From positions 247,431-311,430 of the forward strand of contig JAECRL010000004.1 in the NCBI GenBank assembly GCA_016000265.1: a stretch of DNA of 64,000 nucleotides. Direction: 5' to 3'. The notes beneath the pieces were generated by a model that worked only from the letters and a program-made list of their open reading frames with translations, did no database searches and had not been told where the DNA came from. This document shows, one piece after another, positions 43,609-52,625 of this stretch. The first letter of the stretch is position 1, and every line of letters starts with the position of its first letter. Made by a program: the position numbers and the translations under genes. The DNA comes from Burkholderiales bacterium (GTDB lineage: Bacteria; Pseudomonadota; Gammaproteobacteria; Burkholderiales; Burkholderiaceae_C).

Positions 43609-45093
43609 TCATGAAACGAAAGCAGGGGCCTGGTCACGCCGCGCCAGCAAGCGCCTGCGCGCGCCTTCGATGTTGTTGCGCAGGGCGTAGAGCTCGTCGG
43701 CGTGGGCCAGGGGCACGGTGATCTGGCTGGCGACGCGGTCGAGTTCGTCGAGCTCGTCGAGCAGCTCGCTGGCGTGGGCTTCGCCTTCGTCCAGGCGGGC
43801 TTCGACGGCGCGCAGCCGCGCGTACCAGCGGAAGACGCGCTGGCGCACGCGGTAGGTGTAGAGCGGCGGCACCACGCGCGACAGGGGCAGCAGCAGCACG
43901 ATCAGGCCGCCGATGACCAGCCACATGCGCTCCAGCAGGTTGCTGGCCCAGAAGGGCAGGTGGCGTTGCCAGAAGGGCGGCGTGCCGTTGATGGCGCGGT
44001 CGCCTTCGGGGCTGACGGGCAGCTCGCTGGTGCGGGTGTTGGGGAAGTCGCGCACGCCGTTGAACCAGCCGGCGCCGCCGTGGAGCTTTTGCGCGGTTTG
44101 CGCAAACAGCTGGCGCAAGGCGGGGTGGGTGTCTTCGTGGGTGAGCAAGGCGGTGGTGGCGGCCAGCAGGCCGATGTCGTCGGGGGGCAGGTCGCGGGCG
44201 AGGTCGACCATGCCGCGCGGCAGCGTGACGGTTTGTAGGAAGGGGAAGCGCCGCGCCAGGGCGTCGGCCTGGGGCAGGTCGGCCAGGGCCACGCCGCTTT
44301 GGCGCAGCAGGCGTTGCACGGCGGGGGACTCGGGCGCGGTCATCAGCACCAGGGCGTCGATCTGGCCGGCCAGCAGGGCCTCGGTGGCGGCGTCGGGCGG
44401 CAGCTGGCTGGCGGTGAAGGTGTCGGGGCCGAGGCCGTTGGCTTGCAGCAGGCGCTGCATGAGCTCGGGCACGCCGCTGCCGGGCCGGTCGAGGTTGATG
44501 CGCAGGCCCTGGAGCTGGGTCAGCGAGGTCAGGCGGACGTCGGGGGCGGGTGACTTGATGGGGGCCTTGACGGGAGCTTGGGCGGGAGCTTTCGCCGAGC
44601 TGCCCTTGGCCGATGCCACGTTGACGGCGCCGGGGCGGTAGAACACCCACAGCGGCTCGTAGAACAGCGCGCCGAGGGACATGATGCCGGCGTCGGCGTC
44701 GTTGTTGTTTGCGGCATCGGCATCACCCCCCTGGCCGCTGCCGCCGCGCACGAAGGCCACGTCGGCGCGGCCGTCTCGCAGGGCCTGCAGGCTGGCGGCG
44801 GGGCCGTCGGTGTCGAGCAGCTCCACGCGGATGCCGTCCTGGCGGAGGGCCTGGGCGTAGCGTTGGCCGAACTCGGCGTAGGCGCTGCCCGCGGGCCCGG
44901 TGGCCAGCGTGACGGTGCGCGGGGGCTGCGGGTCCAGCCACACGTAGGCGCCCACCAGCAGGCCGGCGGCCAGCAGCAGCACGGGGCCGGCCGAGGTGAG
45001 CATGTCGCGCACCGACAGCAGCCAGCCTTGCAAGGCCTGTTGGGTGCGGCGCATCGGCGTGGTGCGGTGTTCGGGGCGGCGGGGCTCAGCCAT
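43609..45093 (-). CDS. TAXI family TRAP transporter solute-binding-like protein, membrane-anchored
   Basis: A 494-residue protein. N-terminal membrane helix (AGPVLLLAAGLLVGAYVWL, about 35-53), then a TAXI/NMT1-like binding domain (RTVTLATGPAGSAYAEFGQRYAQALRQDGIRVELLDTDGPAASLQALRDGRADVAFV), and near residue 385 a second hydrophobic helix (MWLVIGGLIVLLLPLSRVV) followed by a cytoplasmic coiled-coil-like tail. Unlike typical secreted TAXI proteins it is anchored at both ends. An Ala/Pro/Lys-rich insert lies near 165-185. No TRAP permease is adjacent. It overlaps the aminotransferase gene by 8 bases. Ligand unknown. Confidence 0.88.
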   Translation of the reverse strand: MAEPRRPEHRTTPMRRTQQALQGWLLSVRDMLTSAGPVLLLAAGLLVGAYVWLDPQPPRTVTLATGPAGSAYAEFGQRYAQALRQDGIRVELLDTDGPAASLQALRDGRADVAFVRGGSGQGGDADAANNNDADAGIMSLGALFYEPLWVFYRPGAVNVASAKGSSAKAPAQAPVKAPIKSPAPDVRLTSLTQLQGLRINLDRPGSGVPELMQRLLQANGLGPDTFTASQLPPDAATEALLAGQIDALVLMTAPESPAVQRLLRQSGVALADLPQADALARRFPFLQTVTLPRGMVDLARDLPPDDIGLLAATTALLTHEDTHPALRQLFAQTAQKLHGGAGWFNGVRDFPNTRTSELPVSPEGDRAINGTPPFWQRHLPFWASNLLERMWLVIGGLIVLLLPLSRVVPPLYTYRVRQRVFRWYARLRAVEARLDEGEAHASELLDELDELDRVASQITVPLAHADELYALRNNIEGARRRLLARRDQAPAFVS

Positions 45094-46270
45094 GGTGGCG
45101 CCTCGCGGCGACGAAGCGGCCCAGTCGGGCCAGGCCTTCTTGCAGGTCGGCGCGCGAGGCCGCGTACGACAGCCGCACGTGCGAGGCCGCGCTGCAGAAC
45201 CCGAAGTCCTGACCCGGGGTCAGCGCCACGTGGGCTTGTTGCAGGGCTTGCTCGCAAAAGGCCATGGCGTCCAGGCCGGTGTCGCTGACGTCGATGTAGA
45301 CGTAGAAGGCGCCGTCGGGGGCCACCGGCACGCGCAGGCCGATGTCGCGCAGGCCTTGCAGCACCAGGGCGCGGCGTTCGGCGAACTCGCGCTTGCGGTC
45401 TTCGCACACGGCGATGGATTCGGGCGTGAAGCAGGCCAGCGCGGCCATTTGCGCCGGCGTGGGCGCGCAGATGTAGTAGTTCTGCGCCAGCCGCTCCAGG
45501 GCGGGCACGAGGGCCTCGGGCACCACGGCCCAGCCCAGGCGCCAGCCTGTCATGCCGAAGTACTTGGAGAAGCTGTTGATGACGCAGGCGCCGGGGTCGG
45601 TGGCCAGCACGGTGGGCGCGGGGCGGCCGTCGGCCTGGGCGTCGCTGAGGTTGAGGTAGATCTCGTCGACGATGCGCCAGGCGCCGTGCGCGCGGGCCCA
45701 GTCGCAGATGGCGGTGAGCTCGGCGGCGGGCACCGAGGTGCCGGTGGGGTTCGACGGCGTGGCCACCATCAGGCCCCGCGTGCGCGGCGACCAGTGGCGC
45801 TGCACCGCGGCCAGGTCGAGCTGGAAGCGCGAGGCCGCGTCGGTGGGCACCAGGCGCACGTCGGCTCCGAAGCCGCTGAGGAACTGGCGGTTGCAGGGGT
45901 AGGAGGGGTCGCCCACCAGGACCTCGTCGCCCGGGTCCACGAGGGCGGCGGTCAGCAGCAGCAGGGCCGCCGAGGCCCCGGCCGTGACCACCACGCGCTC
46001 GGGCGAGACGCTCACGCCGTGGGCGCGCTGGTAGAAGCCGGCGATGGCTTCGCGCAGCGCGGGCAGGCCGAGCGCGCCGGTGTAGGGCAGGGCCACGTCG
46101 GCGGCCAGGCGCTGCAGCTCGGCGCGCACGGCCGGCGGGGCGCCGAAGTCGGGCTCGCCGATGTTGAAGCGGATGACGCGGTGGCCAGCGGCTTCGAGCT
46201 CGGCGGCCCGCTTGCCGAACTCCATGGCGAGGAAGGGGGTGATGGACTGGGCGCGTTGGGAGACCTTCAT
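45086..46270 (-). CDS. Class I/II pyridoxal-phosphate aminotransferase
   Basis: A 394-residue fold-type I enzyme of the aspartate aminotransferase family. Substrate/PLP landmarks: IRFNIGEPDFGAPP, TAGASAALLLL, ATPSNPTGTSVP (with Asn), IVDEIYLNL (Asp-x-x-Tyr) and the PLP-lysine segment SFSKYFGMTGWRLGW, and the C-terminal HVRLSYAAS with the carboxylate-binding Arg. It transfers an amino group between an amino acid and a 2-oxo acid in the cytoplasm; the exact substrate is not evident. It overlaps the TAXI-like gene downstream. Distinct from the neighbouring genes in function, so the operon gives no substrate clue. Confidence 0.92.
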   Translation of the reverse strand: MKVSQRAQSITPFLAMEFGKRAAELEAAGHRVIRFNIGEPDFGAPPAVRAELQRLAADVALPYTGALGLPALREAIAGFYQRAHGVSVSPERVVVTAGASAALLLLTAALVDPGDEVLVGDPSYPCNRQFLSGFGADVRLVPTDAASRFQLDLAAVQRHWSPRTRGLMVATPSNPTGTSVPAAELTAICDWARAHGAWRIVDEIYLNLSDAQADGRPAPTVLATDPGACVINSFSKYFGMTGWRLGWAVVPEALVPALERLAQNYYICAPTPAQMAALACFTPESIAVCEDRKREFAERRALVLQGLRDIGLRVPVAPDGAFYVYIDVSDTGLDAMAFCEQALQQAHVALTPGQDFGFCSAASHVRLSYAASRADLQEGLARLGRFVAARRHHG

Positions 46271-46309
46271 GTGGGGCAGTTTAGGGCCCCCAGGTCTCCC
46301 CCCGCCGCC

Positions 46310-46816
46310 TCAGCTGCTCATGCGCCCGCCTTTGCGATGCCCGTGCGAGTGGTCGGGCTGGCGCACGGCGCGGTACATGTCGCGGTCCGTCATGCCGATG
46401 CCGCGCAGGAAGTCGTCGCGCAGCCGCAGCACCGACTCGACGTCGTCTTCCGACGCCTCGATGAGGTAGCCCTGCAGGCGCTCGAGTTCTTCGATCTGCT
46501 GCTCGCTGAAGCTGGGTCGGGCCCAGGCGGGCAGCTTGGCGCAGGGGCTCAGGCCCCAGGCGGTGGGCTGGCGGTGCACGTCTTGCGCGATCAGGGCCGC
46601 GCTGAGGTCTTCCAGCTCGGCGCCGCTGAGGTCTTCGATGCGACCCGGCTCGATGACCTGGGCGGCCACCACGCGGGGTTCGGCCACATCGAGCACCACC
46701 CGGCAGAGCACCGGGTCGGAGAACGGGTTCAGCGGGTGCCGCCAGTGCCCTTGCACCAGGCAGGCGGCTGCGATGGGTTGATCGCAGTCGGACGAAACGT
46801 TGTCGAACCAGATCAT
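46310..46816 (-). CDS. Conserved hypothetical protein
   Basis: A 168-residue soluble protein, starting MIWFDNVSSDCDQPIAAAC, with a middle that is acidic and helical (SEQQIEELERLQGYLIEASEDDVESVLRLRDDFLRGIGM) and a His-rich end (DHSHGHRKGG). The ATG at 46816 has GGAGG 8 bases upstream, a strong Shine-Dalgarno. I do not recognise a family. It lies between the aminotransferase and the DUF1289 gene on the same strand. Confidence 0.75.
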   Translation of the reverse strand: MIWFDNVSSDCDQPIAAACLVQGHWRHPLNPFSDPVLCRVVLDVAEPRVVAAQVIEPGRIEDLSGAELEDLSAALIAQDVHRQPTAWGLSPCAKLPAWARPSFSEQQIEELERLQGYLIEASEDDVESVLRLRDDFLRGIGMTDRDMYRAVRQPDHSHGHRKGGRMSS

Positions 46817-46886
46817 GGCGTCATCCTCCGGTGAAACGAAATCGAAGAACCAGCCCCTTTCGGGGACTCACATCACGCTGTGATCA

Positions 46887-47132
46887 TCATGCAGAAATCG
46901 GGCCTGTTTGGGTGGGTGCGTGTGCGGGATTTGTCGGGCTATTTTGGCAACTGTGTCCGTTCCGCCTCAGGGCGGCGCGTTCTTTGCACGCGAGGCGCTC
47001 CTCGCGGGCCATGGTTTTCCACTGGCGGATGTCGTCGAGGGAGCGCCCGCAGCCGATGCAGAACTGCTCGTCGTCGAGCTTGCACTGGCTGCGGCAGGGG
47101 CTGGTGACGGGGTCGTCCACGGGGGCGCTCAT
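46887..47132 (-). CDS. DUF1289 domain protein
   Basis: An 81-residue protein with the DUF1289 cysteine pattern SPCRSQCKLDDEQFCIGCGRSLDDIRQWKTM: four cysteines that probably bind a metal. Members are small proteins of unknown function, frequent in proteobacteria. It overlaps the VF530-type gene by 4 bases (ATGA), so the two are coupled. Confidence 0.9.
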   Translation of the reverse strand: MSAPVDDPVTSPCRSQCKLDDEQFCIGCGRSLDDIRQWKTMAREERLACKERAALRRNGHSCQNSPTNPAHAPTQTGPISA

Positions 47133-47374
47133 CGCTGGCCCGCCCGCTGTGACTCGCGCAGCGTGTGCACGTACAGGGCCTCGACCTTCTCGCGCGCCCA
47201 GGGCGTGCGGCGCAGGAACTTGAGGCTGGACGACACGCTGGGCTCGTGCGTGAAGCAGCGCACCGGGATGAGCCGACCGAGCCCCTCCCAGCCGTAGAAG
47301 TCGGACAGGTCTTCGACCATGCGGGCCAGGGTGATGCCGTGGAGGGGGTCGCGAGGGGGCGTGGACAGGGGCAT
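47129..47374 (-). CDS. VF530 family (DUF2132) protein
   Basis: An 81-residue protein with the whole DUF2132/VF530 pattern: DPLHGITLARMVEDLSDFYGWEGLGRLIPVRCFTHEPSVSSSLKFLRRTPWAREKVEALY. The family forms a small helical fold proposed to bind DNA; function is unproven. The ATG at 47374 was preferred over an upstream TTG at 47386 because it begins 9 residues before the conserved block. It is coupled to DUF1289 downstream and lies 22 bases after the acyl-CoA synthetase/GNAT gene. Confidence 0.9.
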   Translation of the reverse strand: MPLSTPPRDPLHGITLARMVEDLSDFYGWEGLGRLIPVRCFTHEPSVSSSLKFLRRTPWAREKVEALYVHTLRESQRAGQR

Positions 47375-47396
47375 GAACGGGGACAAAACGGGGTCT

Positions 47397-50048
47397 TCAG
47401 AGCGGGTGCGTCACCAGGCGGAAGTCGGGGTCGTCCGGGTAGGACTTGACGGCGAAGCCCAGGCTGCGCATCAGCCGCAGCATGCCATCGTTGTTGGTCA
47501 GCACCAGGCCCACGATCTCGGTCAACCCGCGTTCGCGGGCCACGTCCATGATGCTCTCCATCAGGCGCGTGCCCAGGCCCTTGCCGCTGAAGTCGTCGGC
47601 CACCACGAGCGAGAACTCGCAGCTGGTCTGGTCCGGGTTGATGATGTAGCGCGAGACGCCGATGATGCGCTCCTTGTGCACCGCCACCAGCGCCATCTCC
47701 CGGTCGTAGTCGATCAGCGTGAAGCGCGCCAGCATGGGCGCGGGCAGCTCGGTCATGCTGGAGACGAAGCGGAAGTAGCGGCTCTCGGGCGACAGGCCGT
47801 GCACCAGCTCCTGCAGCATCTGCGCGTCGTTGGTGTGGATGGGGCGCACCGTGTACTCGCCGCCGCCGGGCAGCGGCCAGACCTGCTCCAGCCGCGCGGG
47901 GTAGGGCAGGATGGGCAGGTGGCTGTAGGCGCCGGCGCGCCCGCCCACCGACTGCGGCGCGTTGTCGATGACGATGCGCGCGTCCACGGCCACCGCGCCC
48001 CGCTCGTCGACGATGATGGGGTTGATGTCCATCTCGCGCAGCTGCGGCAGCTCGCACACCATCTCCGAGACGCGCAGCAGCACGCGCTCCAGGGCGTCGA
48101 GGTCGACGGCGCTGGCGCCCCGCCACTCGCCCAGCGTCTCGGCCACGCGCGAGCGGTCAATCAGCTGGTGGGCCAGGTAGGCGTTGAGCGGGGGCAGCTC
48201 CATGGAGCGGTCGTTGATGAGCTCGATCATGGTGCCGCCCGCCCCGAAGGCGATCGCCGGCCCGAACGGCGCCTCGGTGACCACGCCGATGCAGATCTCG
48301 CGGCCCGAGCGCGTGCGCGCCATCTGCTGCACGGTGATGCCGTTGATGCGCGCATCCGGGCGCAAGGCGCGCACGCGCTCGATCATGTCGTTGTAGGTGT
48401 CGCGCACCCCCGTGCCGTTCATGATGTTGAGCGCCACGCCCTGCACGTCGGACTTGTGCGTGATGTCGGGCGAGTCGATCTTCAAGGCCACGGGGAAGCC
48501 CAGCTGCGTGCCGATCATCATGGCCTCGTGCGCGCTGCGCGCCAGCACCGTCTCGGTCACCGGGATGTGAAAGGCCGACAGCAGGCTCTTGGACTCCATC
48601 TCGGTGAGCACCTTGCGGCGCTCGGCCAGCACGCTCTCGATGACCAGGCGCGCGCCCTCGATGTCGGGCTTGGCCAGCGTCGACAGCGGCGCCGGCGTCT
48701 GCTGAAGCAGCTTCTGGTTTTCGTAGAAGGAGCTGAGGTTGCCGAAGGCCCCGACGCCGGCCTCGGGTGTGCGAAAACTCGGGATGTGCGCGTCTTTCAG
48801 CACCGAGCGCGCCGCGCCCACGGCCGCGTCGCCCATCCAGCACGTCAGCAGCGGCTTGGAGAGCTGGGGCTTGCTGTCGGCCACGGCCTGCGCGGCGGCC
48901 ACCGGGTCGCCGCCCACCTTGGGCGAGTGGATGACCAGCAGGCCGTCGATGCCGCTGTCGCGGTTGGCGGCGTCGATGGCCGCGCGGTAGTGCTCGCCGG
49001 TGGCGTCTTCCGACAGGTCGATGAGGTCGACCAGGGAGGCCAGGGGCAGCAGCCTGGGCTTGAGCGCGGCGGCGCCGTCGGCCGACAGGCAGCCCAGCTG
49101 CATGCCGATCTCGTTGAGCCAGTCGGCGGCGAGCACGCCCGGGCCGCCGCCGTTGGTGACGATGGCCAGGCGCTTGCCCGTGGGGCGGTGGCGCGAGGCC
49201 AGGCACTTGGCCGCGGAGAACATCTCGACGAAGGACTTCACGCGCACCGCGCCCGCGCGCCGCAGCGCGGCGTTGAAGACCTCGTCGCTGCCCACGATGG
49301 CGCCGCTGTGGGTCTGCGCCGCGGCGTTGCCCGCCAGGCGCCGACCGGCCTTGAGCACGATCACCGGCTTGGCGTTGGCCGCCGAGCGCAGCGCGCTCAT
49401 GAAGCGCCGCGCGTCGGCGATGCCCTCCATGTAGACCAGGATGCTCTGCGTGTGCGGGTCGTTGGCCAGGAAGTCCAGCGCCTCGGCCAGGCCCACGCTG
49501 GAGTGCTGCCCCACCGAGACCACCGACGAAAAGCCCACCGCGTTCTTGGCCGCCCAGTCCAGCATGGCCGCCGTCAACGAGCCCGACTGCGACACCAGCG
49601 CCAGCGGGCCGACGCTGGCCAGCGTGCCCACCGTGCTGGCGTTGAGGCCCAGGGCCGGGCGCTGAAAGCCCATGCAGTTGGGCCCCAGCAGGTGCAGGCC
49701 CTCGCGGCGCGCCTGTTTGTGCCAGGCCCCGGCCTGCTCGCTGCCGACGCCGCTGGACAGCACCAGGACGGCCTGGCAGGCCATGCGCGCGGCCAGCTCG
49801 ATGGCCGCGGCCACCTCCGCCGGCGGCAGCGCCACGATGGCCAGGTCGGCCTTGATCTGGACCAGGTCGGCCAGCGTGCCGGTGGTCTGCGTGTCGACGA
49901 ACTGCAAGGTGCCCTGAAAGCGCTGCGCCTTGATGGCCTGCAGCAGGTGTGCGGCCTGAGGCCAGGACGCTTCGTCCGCGGACGTGGTGCCAGCGAAGAC
50001 CACGATGGAGCGAGGCGAGAACAGGGGGGTGAGGTAGTGTGGGTCCAT
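47397..50048 (-). CDS. Bifunctional acetate-CoA ligase (ADP-forming)-like / GNAT N-acetyltransferase, PatZ type
   Basis: An 883-residue protein, the length of E. coli PatZ (886). CoA-binding Rossmann domain at the N-terminus (HYLTPLFSPRSIVVFAG), succinyl-CoA synthetase-like domains (LVSQSGSLTAAMLDWA; IVTNGGGPGVLAADW), an ATP-grasp part (FPVALKIDSPDITHKSDVQGVALN; EMDINPIIVDERGAVAVDAR), and a C-terminal GNAT domain (YTVRPIHTNDAQMLQELVHGLSPESRYFRF; GKGLGTRLMESIMDVA). PatZ/Pat acetylates lysines of metabolic enzymes. The ATG at 50048 begins the CoA-binding domain. Divergent from the phosphate transporter operon. Confidence 0.94.
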   Translation of the reverse strand: MDPHYLTPLFSPRSIVVFAGTTSADEASWPQAAHLLQAIKAQRFQGTLQFVDTQTTGTLADLVQIKADLAIVALPPAEVAAAIELAARMACQAVLVLSSGVGSEQAGAWHKQARREGLHLLGPNCMGFQRPALGLNASTVGTLASVGPLALVSQSGSLTAAMLDWAAKNAVGFSSVVSVGQHSSVGLAEALDFLANDPHTQSILVYMEGIADARRFMSALRSAANAKPVIVLKAGRRLAGNAAAQTHSGAIVGSDEVFNAALRRAGAVRVKSFVEMFSAAKCLASRHRPTGKRLAIVTNGGGPGVLAADWLNEIGMQLGCLSADGAAALKPRLLPLASLVDLIDLSEDATGEHYRAAIDAANRDSGIDGLLVIHSPKVGGDPVAAAQAVADSKPQLSKPLLTCWMGDAAVGAARSVLKDAHIPSFRTPEAGVGAFGNLSSFYENQKLLQQTPAPLSTLAKPDIEGARLVIESVLAERRKVLTEMESKSLLSAFHIPVTETVLARSAHEAMMIGTQLGFPVALKIDSPDITHKSDVQGVALNIMNGTGVRDTYNDMIERVRALRPDARINGITVQQMARTRSGREICIGVVTEAPFGPAIAFGAGGTMIELINDRSMELPPLNAYLAHQLIDRSRVAETLGEWRGASAVDLDALERVLLRVSEMVCELPQLREMDINPIIVDERGAVAVDARIVIDNAPQSVGGRAGAYSHLPILPYPARLEQVWPLPGGGEYTVRPIHTNDAQMLQELVHGLSPESRYFRFVSSMTELPAPMLARFTLIDYDREMALVAVHKERIIGVSRYIINPDQTSCEFSLVVADDFSGKGLGTRLMESIMDVARERGLTEIVGLVLTNNDGMLRLMRSLGFAVKSYPDDPDFRLVTHPL

Positions 50049-50156
50049 GGGTGCCCCGAGTGTAGGAAGCGCCCCGGCGCCTGGCAATGCCCCGCTCACC
50101 CGACTGGACCTCGATCCGGCGGCACTCCGGTAAAATGCGCCGTTTGGACCATCCAA

Positions 50157-50176
50157 AGTCACGAGATGGTCACGAG
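50157..50176 (+). promoter_or_regulatory. Pho-box-like direct repeat upstream of the phosphate transporter operon
   Basis: GTCACGAG at 50158-50165 recurs at 50169-50176, exactly 11 bases apart, the spacing of a PhoB box (CTGTCAT repeats). The repeat differs from the consensus and sits only 30 bases before the start codon, downstream of a TAAAAT hexamer at 50131, so its role is uncertain. Confidence 0.3.
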
Positions 50177-50205
50177 CGCGCGGAAACGCCGGAGAGCCTC
50201 CCCCC

Positions 50206-50853
50206 ATGATCTTTGGAAAGCTGCTGCCCCGAGAGGGCAATTTTTTTGAGCTGTTCAACCAGCACGCCAACCACATCGTCACGGCGGCCCACGCCTTCGC
50301 GGACCTGGTCAAGCACTACAACGACCCGGCGCTGCGCGAGAAGTACAACCGCGACGTCGACGCCGCCGAAGCCGCGGCCGACACCGTCACGCGCGAGGTC
50401 AACCGCCTGCTGCACAAGACCTTCATCACGCCGATCGACCGCGAGCAGATCCACTCGCTGATCAACACCATGGACGACGTGGCCGACCTGATGCAGGACG
50501 CCGCCGAGACCATGGCCCTGTACGACGTGCGCCGCATGACCGACGAGATCGTTCGCCTGACCGACCTGTGCGTCAAGAGCGTCGAGCGCCTCAAGGACGC
50601 CGTCGCCCTGCTCAAGGACATCGGTGACGCCGAGACCGCCGCGGCCGCCCTCAAGACCTGCGAAGAAATCGACCAGCTCGAAACCGACGCCGACCGCGTC
50701 ATGCGCAACGCCATGAGCAAGCTCTTTCGCGAAGAGCCCGACGTGCGCGAGGTCATCAAGCTCAAGGCCATCTACGAGCTGCTGGAGACCGTCACCGACA
50801 AGTGCGAAGACGTCGCCAAGCTCATCGAGGGCGTGATCCTCGAGAACTCCTGA
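50206..50853 (+). CDS. DUF47 family phosphate transport accessory protein (PhoU-like)
   Basis: A 215-residue all-helical protein of the TIGR00153/DUF47 family: NFFELFNQHANHIVTAAHAF, TREVNRLLHKTFITPIDREQIHSLINTMDDVADLMQDAAE and KLKAIYELLETVTDKCEDVAKLIEG, with the conserved acidic E/DxxxD motifs that bind metal in PhoU-like folds. Such proteins are encoded with Pit phosphate transporters and modulate them. The pit gene follows 18 bases later. Confidence 0.93.
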   Translation: MIFGKLLPREGNFFELFNQHANHIVTAAHAFADLVKHYNDPALREKYNRDVDAAEAAADTVTREVNRLLHKTFITPIDREQIHSLINTMDDVADLMQDAAETMALYDVRRMTDEIVRLTDLCVKSVERLKDAVALLKDIGDAETAAAALKTCEEIDQLETDADRVMRNAMSKLFREEPDVREVIKLKAIYELLETVTDKCEDVAKLIEGVILENS

Positions 50854-50871
50854 GCGCGGCGGGAGCAAGAC

Positions 50872-51882
50872 ATGGAAACCATGCAGGTGGCTGTGTGGGT
50901 CATCGTCGCCCTGGTGGCGCTGGCCCTGCTGTTCGATTTCATGAACGGCTTTCACGACGCGGCCAACTCGATCGCGACGGTGGTCTCGACGGGCGTGCTG
51001 CGCCCCAGTCAGGCGGTGCTGTTCGCGGCTTTCTTCAACTTCGTGGCCATCTTCGTCTTCCACCTCAGCGTGGCCGCGACGGTGGGCAAGGGCATCGCGG
51101 ACGCGGGGGTGGTCGACACCCACGTCGTCTTCGGGGCGCTCACGGGCGCCATCACCTGGAACGTGATCACCTGGTATTACGGCATCCCCAGCAGCTCCTC
51201 GCACGCGCTGATCGGGGGCATCGTGGGCGCCGTGCTGGCCAAGGCCGGCCCCGACGCGCTGGTGGCCACGGGCATCATCCGCACGGTGGTGTTCATCTTC
51301 GTGTCGCCCCTGCTGGGCTTCACGCTGGGCTCGCTGATGATGGTGCTGGTGGCCTGGATCTGCCGGCGCACCTCGCCCTCCAAGGTCGACGGCTGGTTCC
51401 GCCGCCTGCAGCTGGTCTCGGCCGGGGCCTACAGCCTGGGCCACGGCGGCAACGACGCGCAAAAGACCATCGGCATCATCTGGATGCTGCTGATCTCCAC
51501 CGGCTACGCCGCCTCCACCGACAAGATGCCGCCTGACTGGGTCATCGTCTCGTGTTACCTGGCCATCGGCCTGGGCACGATGTTCGGCGGCTGGCGCATC
51601 GTCAAGACCATGGGCCAGAAGATCACCAAGCTCAAGCCCGTGGGCGGCTTCTGCGCCGAAACCGGTGGCGCCATGACCCTGTTCCTGGCCACCGCCATCG
51701 GCGTGCCGGTCTCGACCACGCACACCATCACGGGCGCCATCGTGGGCGTGGGCTCCGTGCAGCGCGCCTCGGCCGTGCGCTGGGGCGTGGCGGGCAACAT
51801 CGTGTGGGCCTGGGTGCTGACCATCCCGGCGTCGGCCCTGGTGGCCGCCGGGGCATACTGGGTGAGCTTCACGCTGTTCTGA
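50872..51882 (+). CDS. pit: Low-affinity inorganic phosphate transporter, PiT family
   Basis: A 336-residue membrane protein with the duplicated PiT signature: FDFMNGFHDAANSIATVVSTGVL in the N-terminal half and SLGHGGNDAQKTIGIIWM in the C-terminal half, plus GIPSSSSHALIGGIVGA and GVPVSTTHTITGAIVGVG. About ten hydrophobic helices. It imports metal-phosphate by proton symport. SD GGGAG precedes the ATG at 50872. It forms an operon with the DUF47 gene upstream. Confidence 0.95.
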   Translation: METMQVAVWVIVALVALALLFDFMNGFHDAANSIATVVSTGVLRPSQAVLFAAFFNFVAIFVFHLSVAATVGKGIADAGVVDTHVVFGALTGAITWNVITWYYGIPSSSSHALIGGIVGAVLAKAGPDALVATGIIRTVVFIFVSPLLGFTLGSLMMVLVAWICRRTSPSKVDGWFRRLQLVSAGAYSLGHGGNDAQKTIGIIWMLLISTGYAASTDKMPPDWVIVSCYLAIGLGTMFGGWRIVKTMGQKITKLKPVGGFCAETGGAMTLFLATAIGVPVSTTHTITGAIVGVGSVQRASAVRWGVAGNIVWAWVLTIPASALVAAGAYWVSFTLF

Positions 51883-51919
51883 CACCCCGACCCAAGCAAA
51901 GTGCTGCAAGGAGATGCGC

Positions 51920-52237
51920 ATGGCACCCGACTCGCTGGCGCACCTCGCCCAACGCCTCCAGGCTTTCGCCGACGCGCGAGACTGGGGGCGTTTTCATTCG
52001 CCCAAGAACCTCGCCAGCGCCCTCGTGGTCGAAGCCGGCGAGCTGCTCGAGCCCTTCCAGTGGCTGACCGAGGCGCAAAGCCGCGAGCTGAGCCCCGAGG
52101 CCAAGGACGCCGTCGCCCTGGAGATGGCCGACGTGCTGCTCTACCTGCTGCAGCTGGGCAACCAGCTCGGCGTCGACGTGGTGGCGGCCGGGCACCGCAA
52201 GGTCGACATCAACGAGGGGCGCTTCCCCAGCGCCTGA
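51920..52237 (+). CDS. MazG-like nucleotide pyrophosphohydrolase
   Basis: A 105-residue MazG-family protein with the metal-binding helices EAGELLEPFQWLTE (E-x-x-E) and EMADVLLYLLQLGNQLGVD (E-x-x-D). Members hydrolyse nucleoside triphosphates, often non-canonical dNTPs. The ATG at 51920 is chosen because AGGAG ends 6 bases before it; an ATG at 51914 is only one base after that Shine-Dalgarno. It lies 37 bases after pit. Confidence 0.88.
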   Translation: MAPDSLAHLAQRLQAFADARDWGRFHSPKNLASALVVEAGELLEPFQWLTEAQSRELSPEAKDAVALEMADVLLYLLQLGNQLGVDVVAAGHRKVDINEGRFPSA

Positions 52238-52292
52238 GGGGCCGATGCCCCCGGTGGGTGTTTTGCGCCTCCGAAGTGGCTACAGTCGGGGC

Positions 52293-52625
52293 ATGCGCTG
52301 GCTCAACAAGCACCCGTCGTCCATCCGCTCGGCCCCCGGCCTGGAGTGGGCCGTGTGGCGGCGGCTGCCGACCATCTTCCTGGTCGGCACCGCGCTGCCC
52401 TTGCTGGCCGCGGGGCTGTCGTGGTGGGCGTCCGATGACCTGGCCGCCGGCGGGCGCGACCCCGGCGCGTTGCGCTTCGAGTTCGTGATGATCGGCATCG
52501 TGATCCTGCACTGGACGCTGGTGCTCACGGTGGCCATCGGCTGCGCCATCGTGCTGTTGATGAAGGGGCCGACTTACACGGCCGACTCTTATCCCATGCC
52601 CGACGCCGACGAGCCGCTGCCGTGA
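52293..52625 (+). CDS. Small two-helix membrane protein
   Basis: A 110-residue protein with hydrophobic helices IFLVGTALPLLAAGLSWW (about 29-46) and IGIVILHWTLVLTVAIGCAIVLLM (about 69-92) and an acidic, Pro-rich end. The ATG at 52293 was chosen because the upstream extension is not conserved-looking. The stop overlaps the start of the MFS gene (GTGA), suggesting coupled translation. No family with known function recognised. Confidence 0.8.
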   Translation: MRWLNKHPSSIRSAPGLEWAVWRRLPTIFLVGTALPLLAAGLSWWASDDLAAGGRDPGALRFEFVMIGIVILHWTLVLTVAIGCAIVLLMKGPTYTADSYPMPDADEPLP

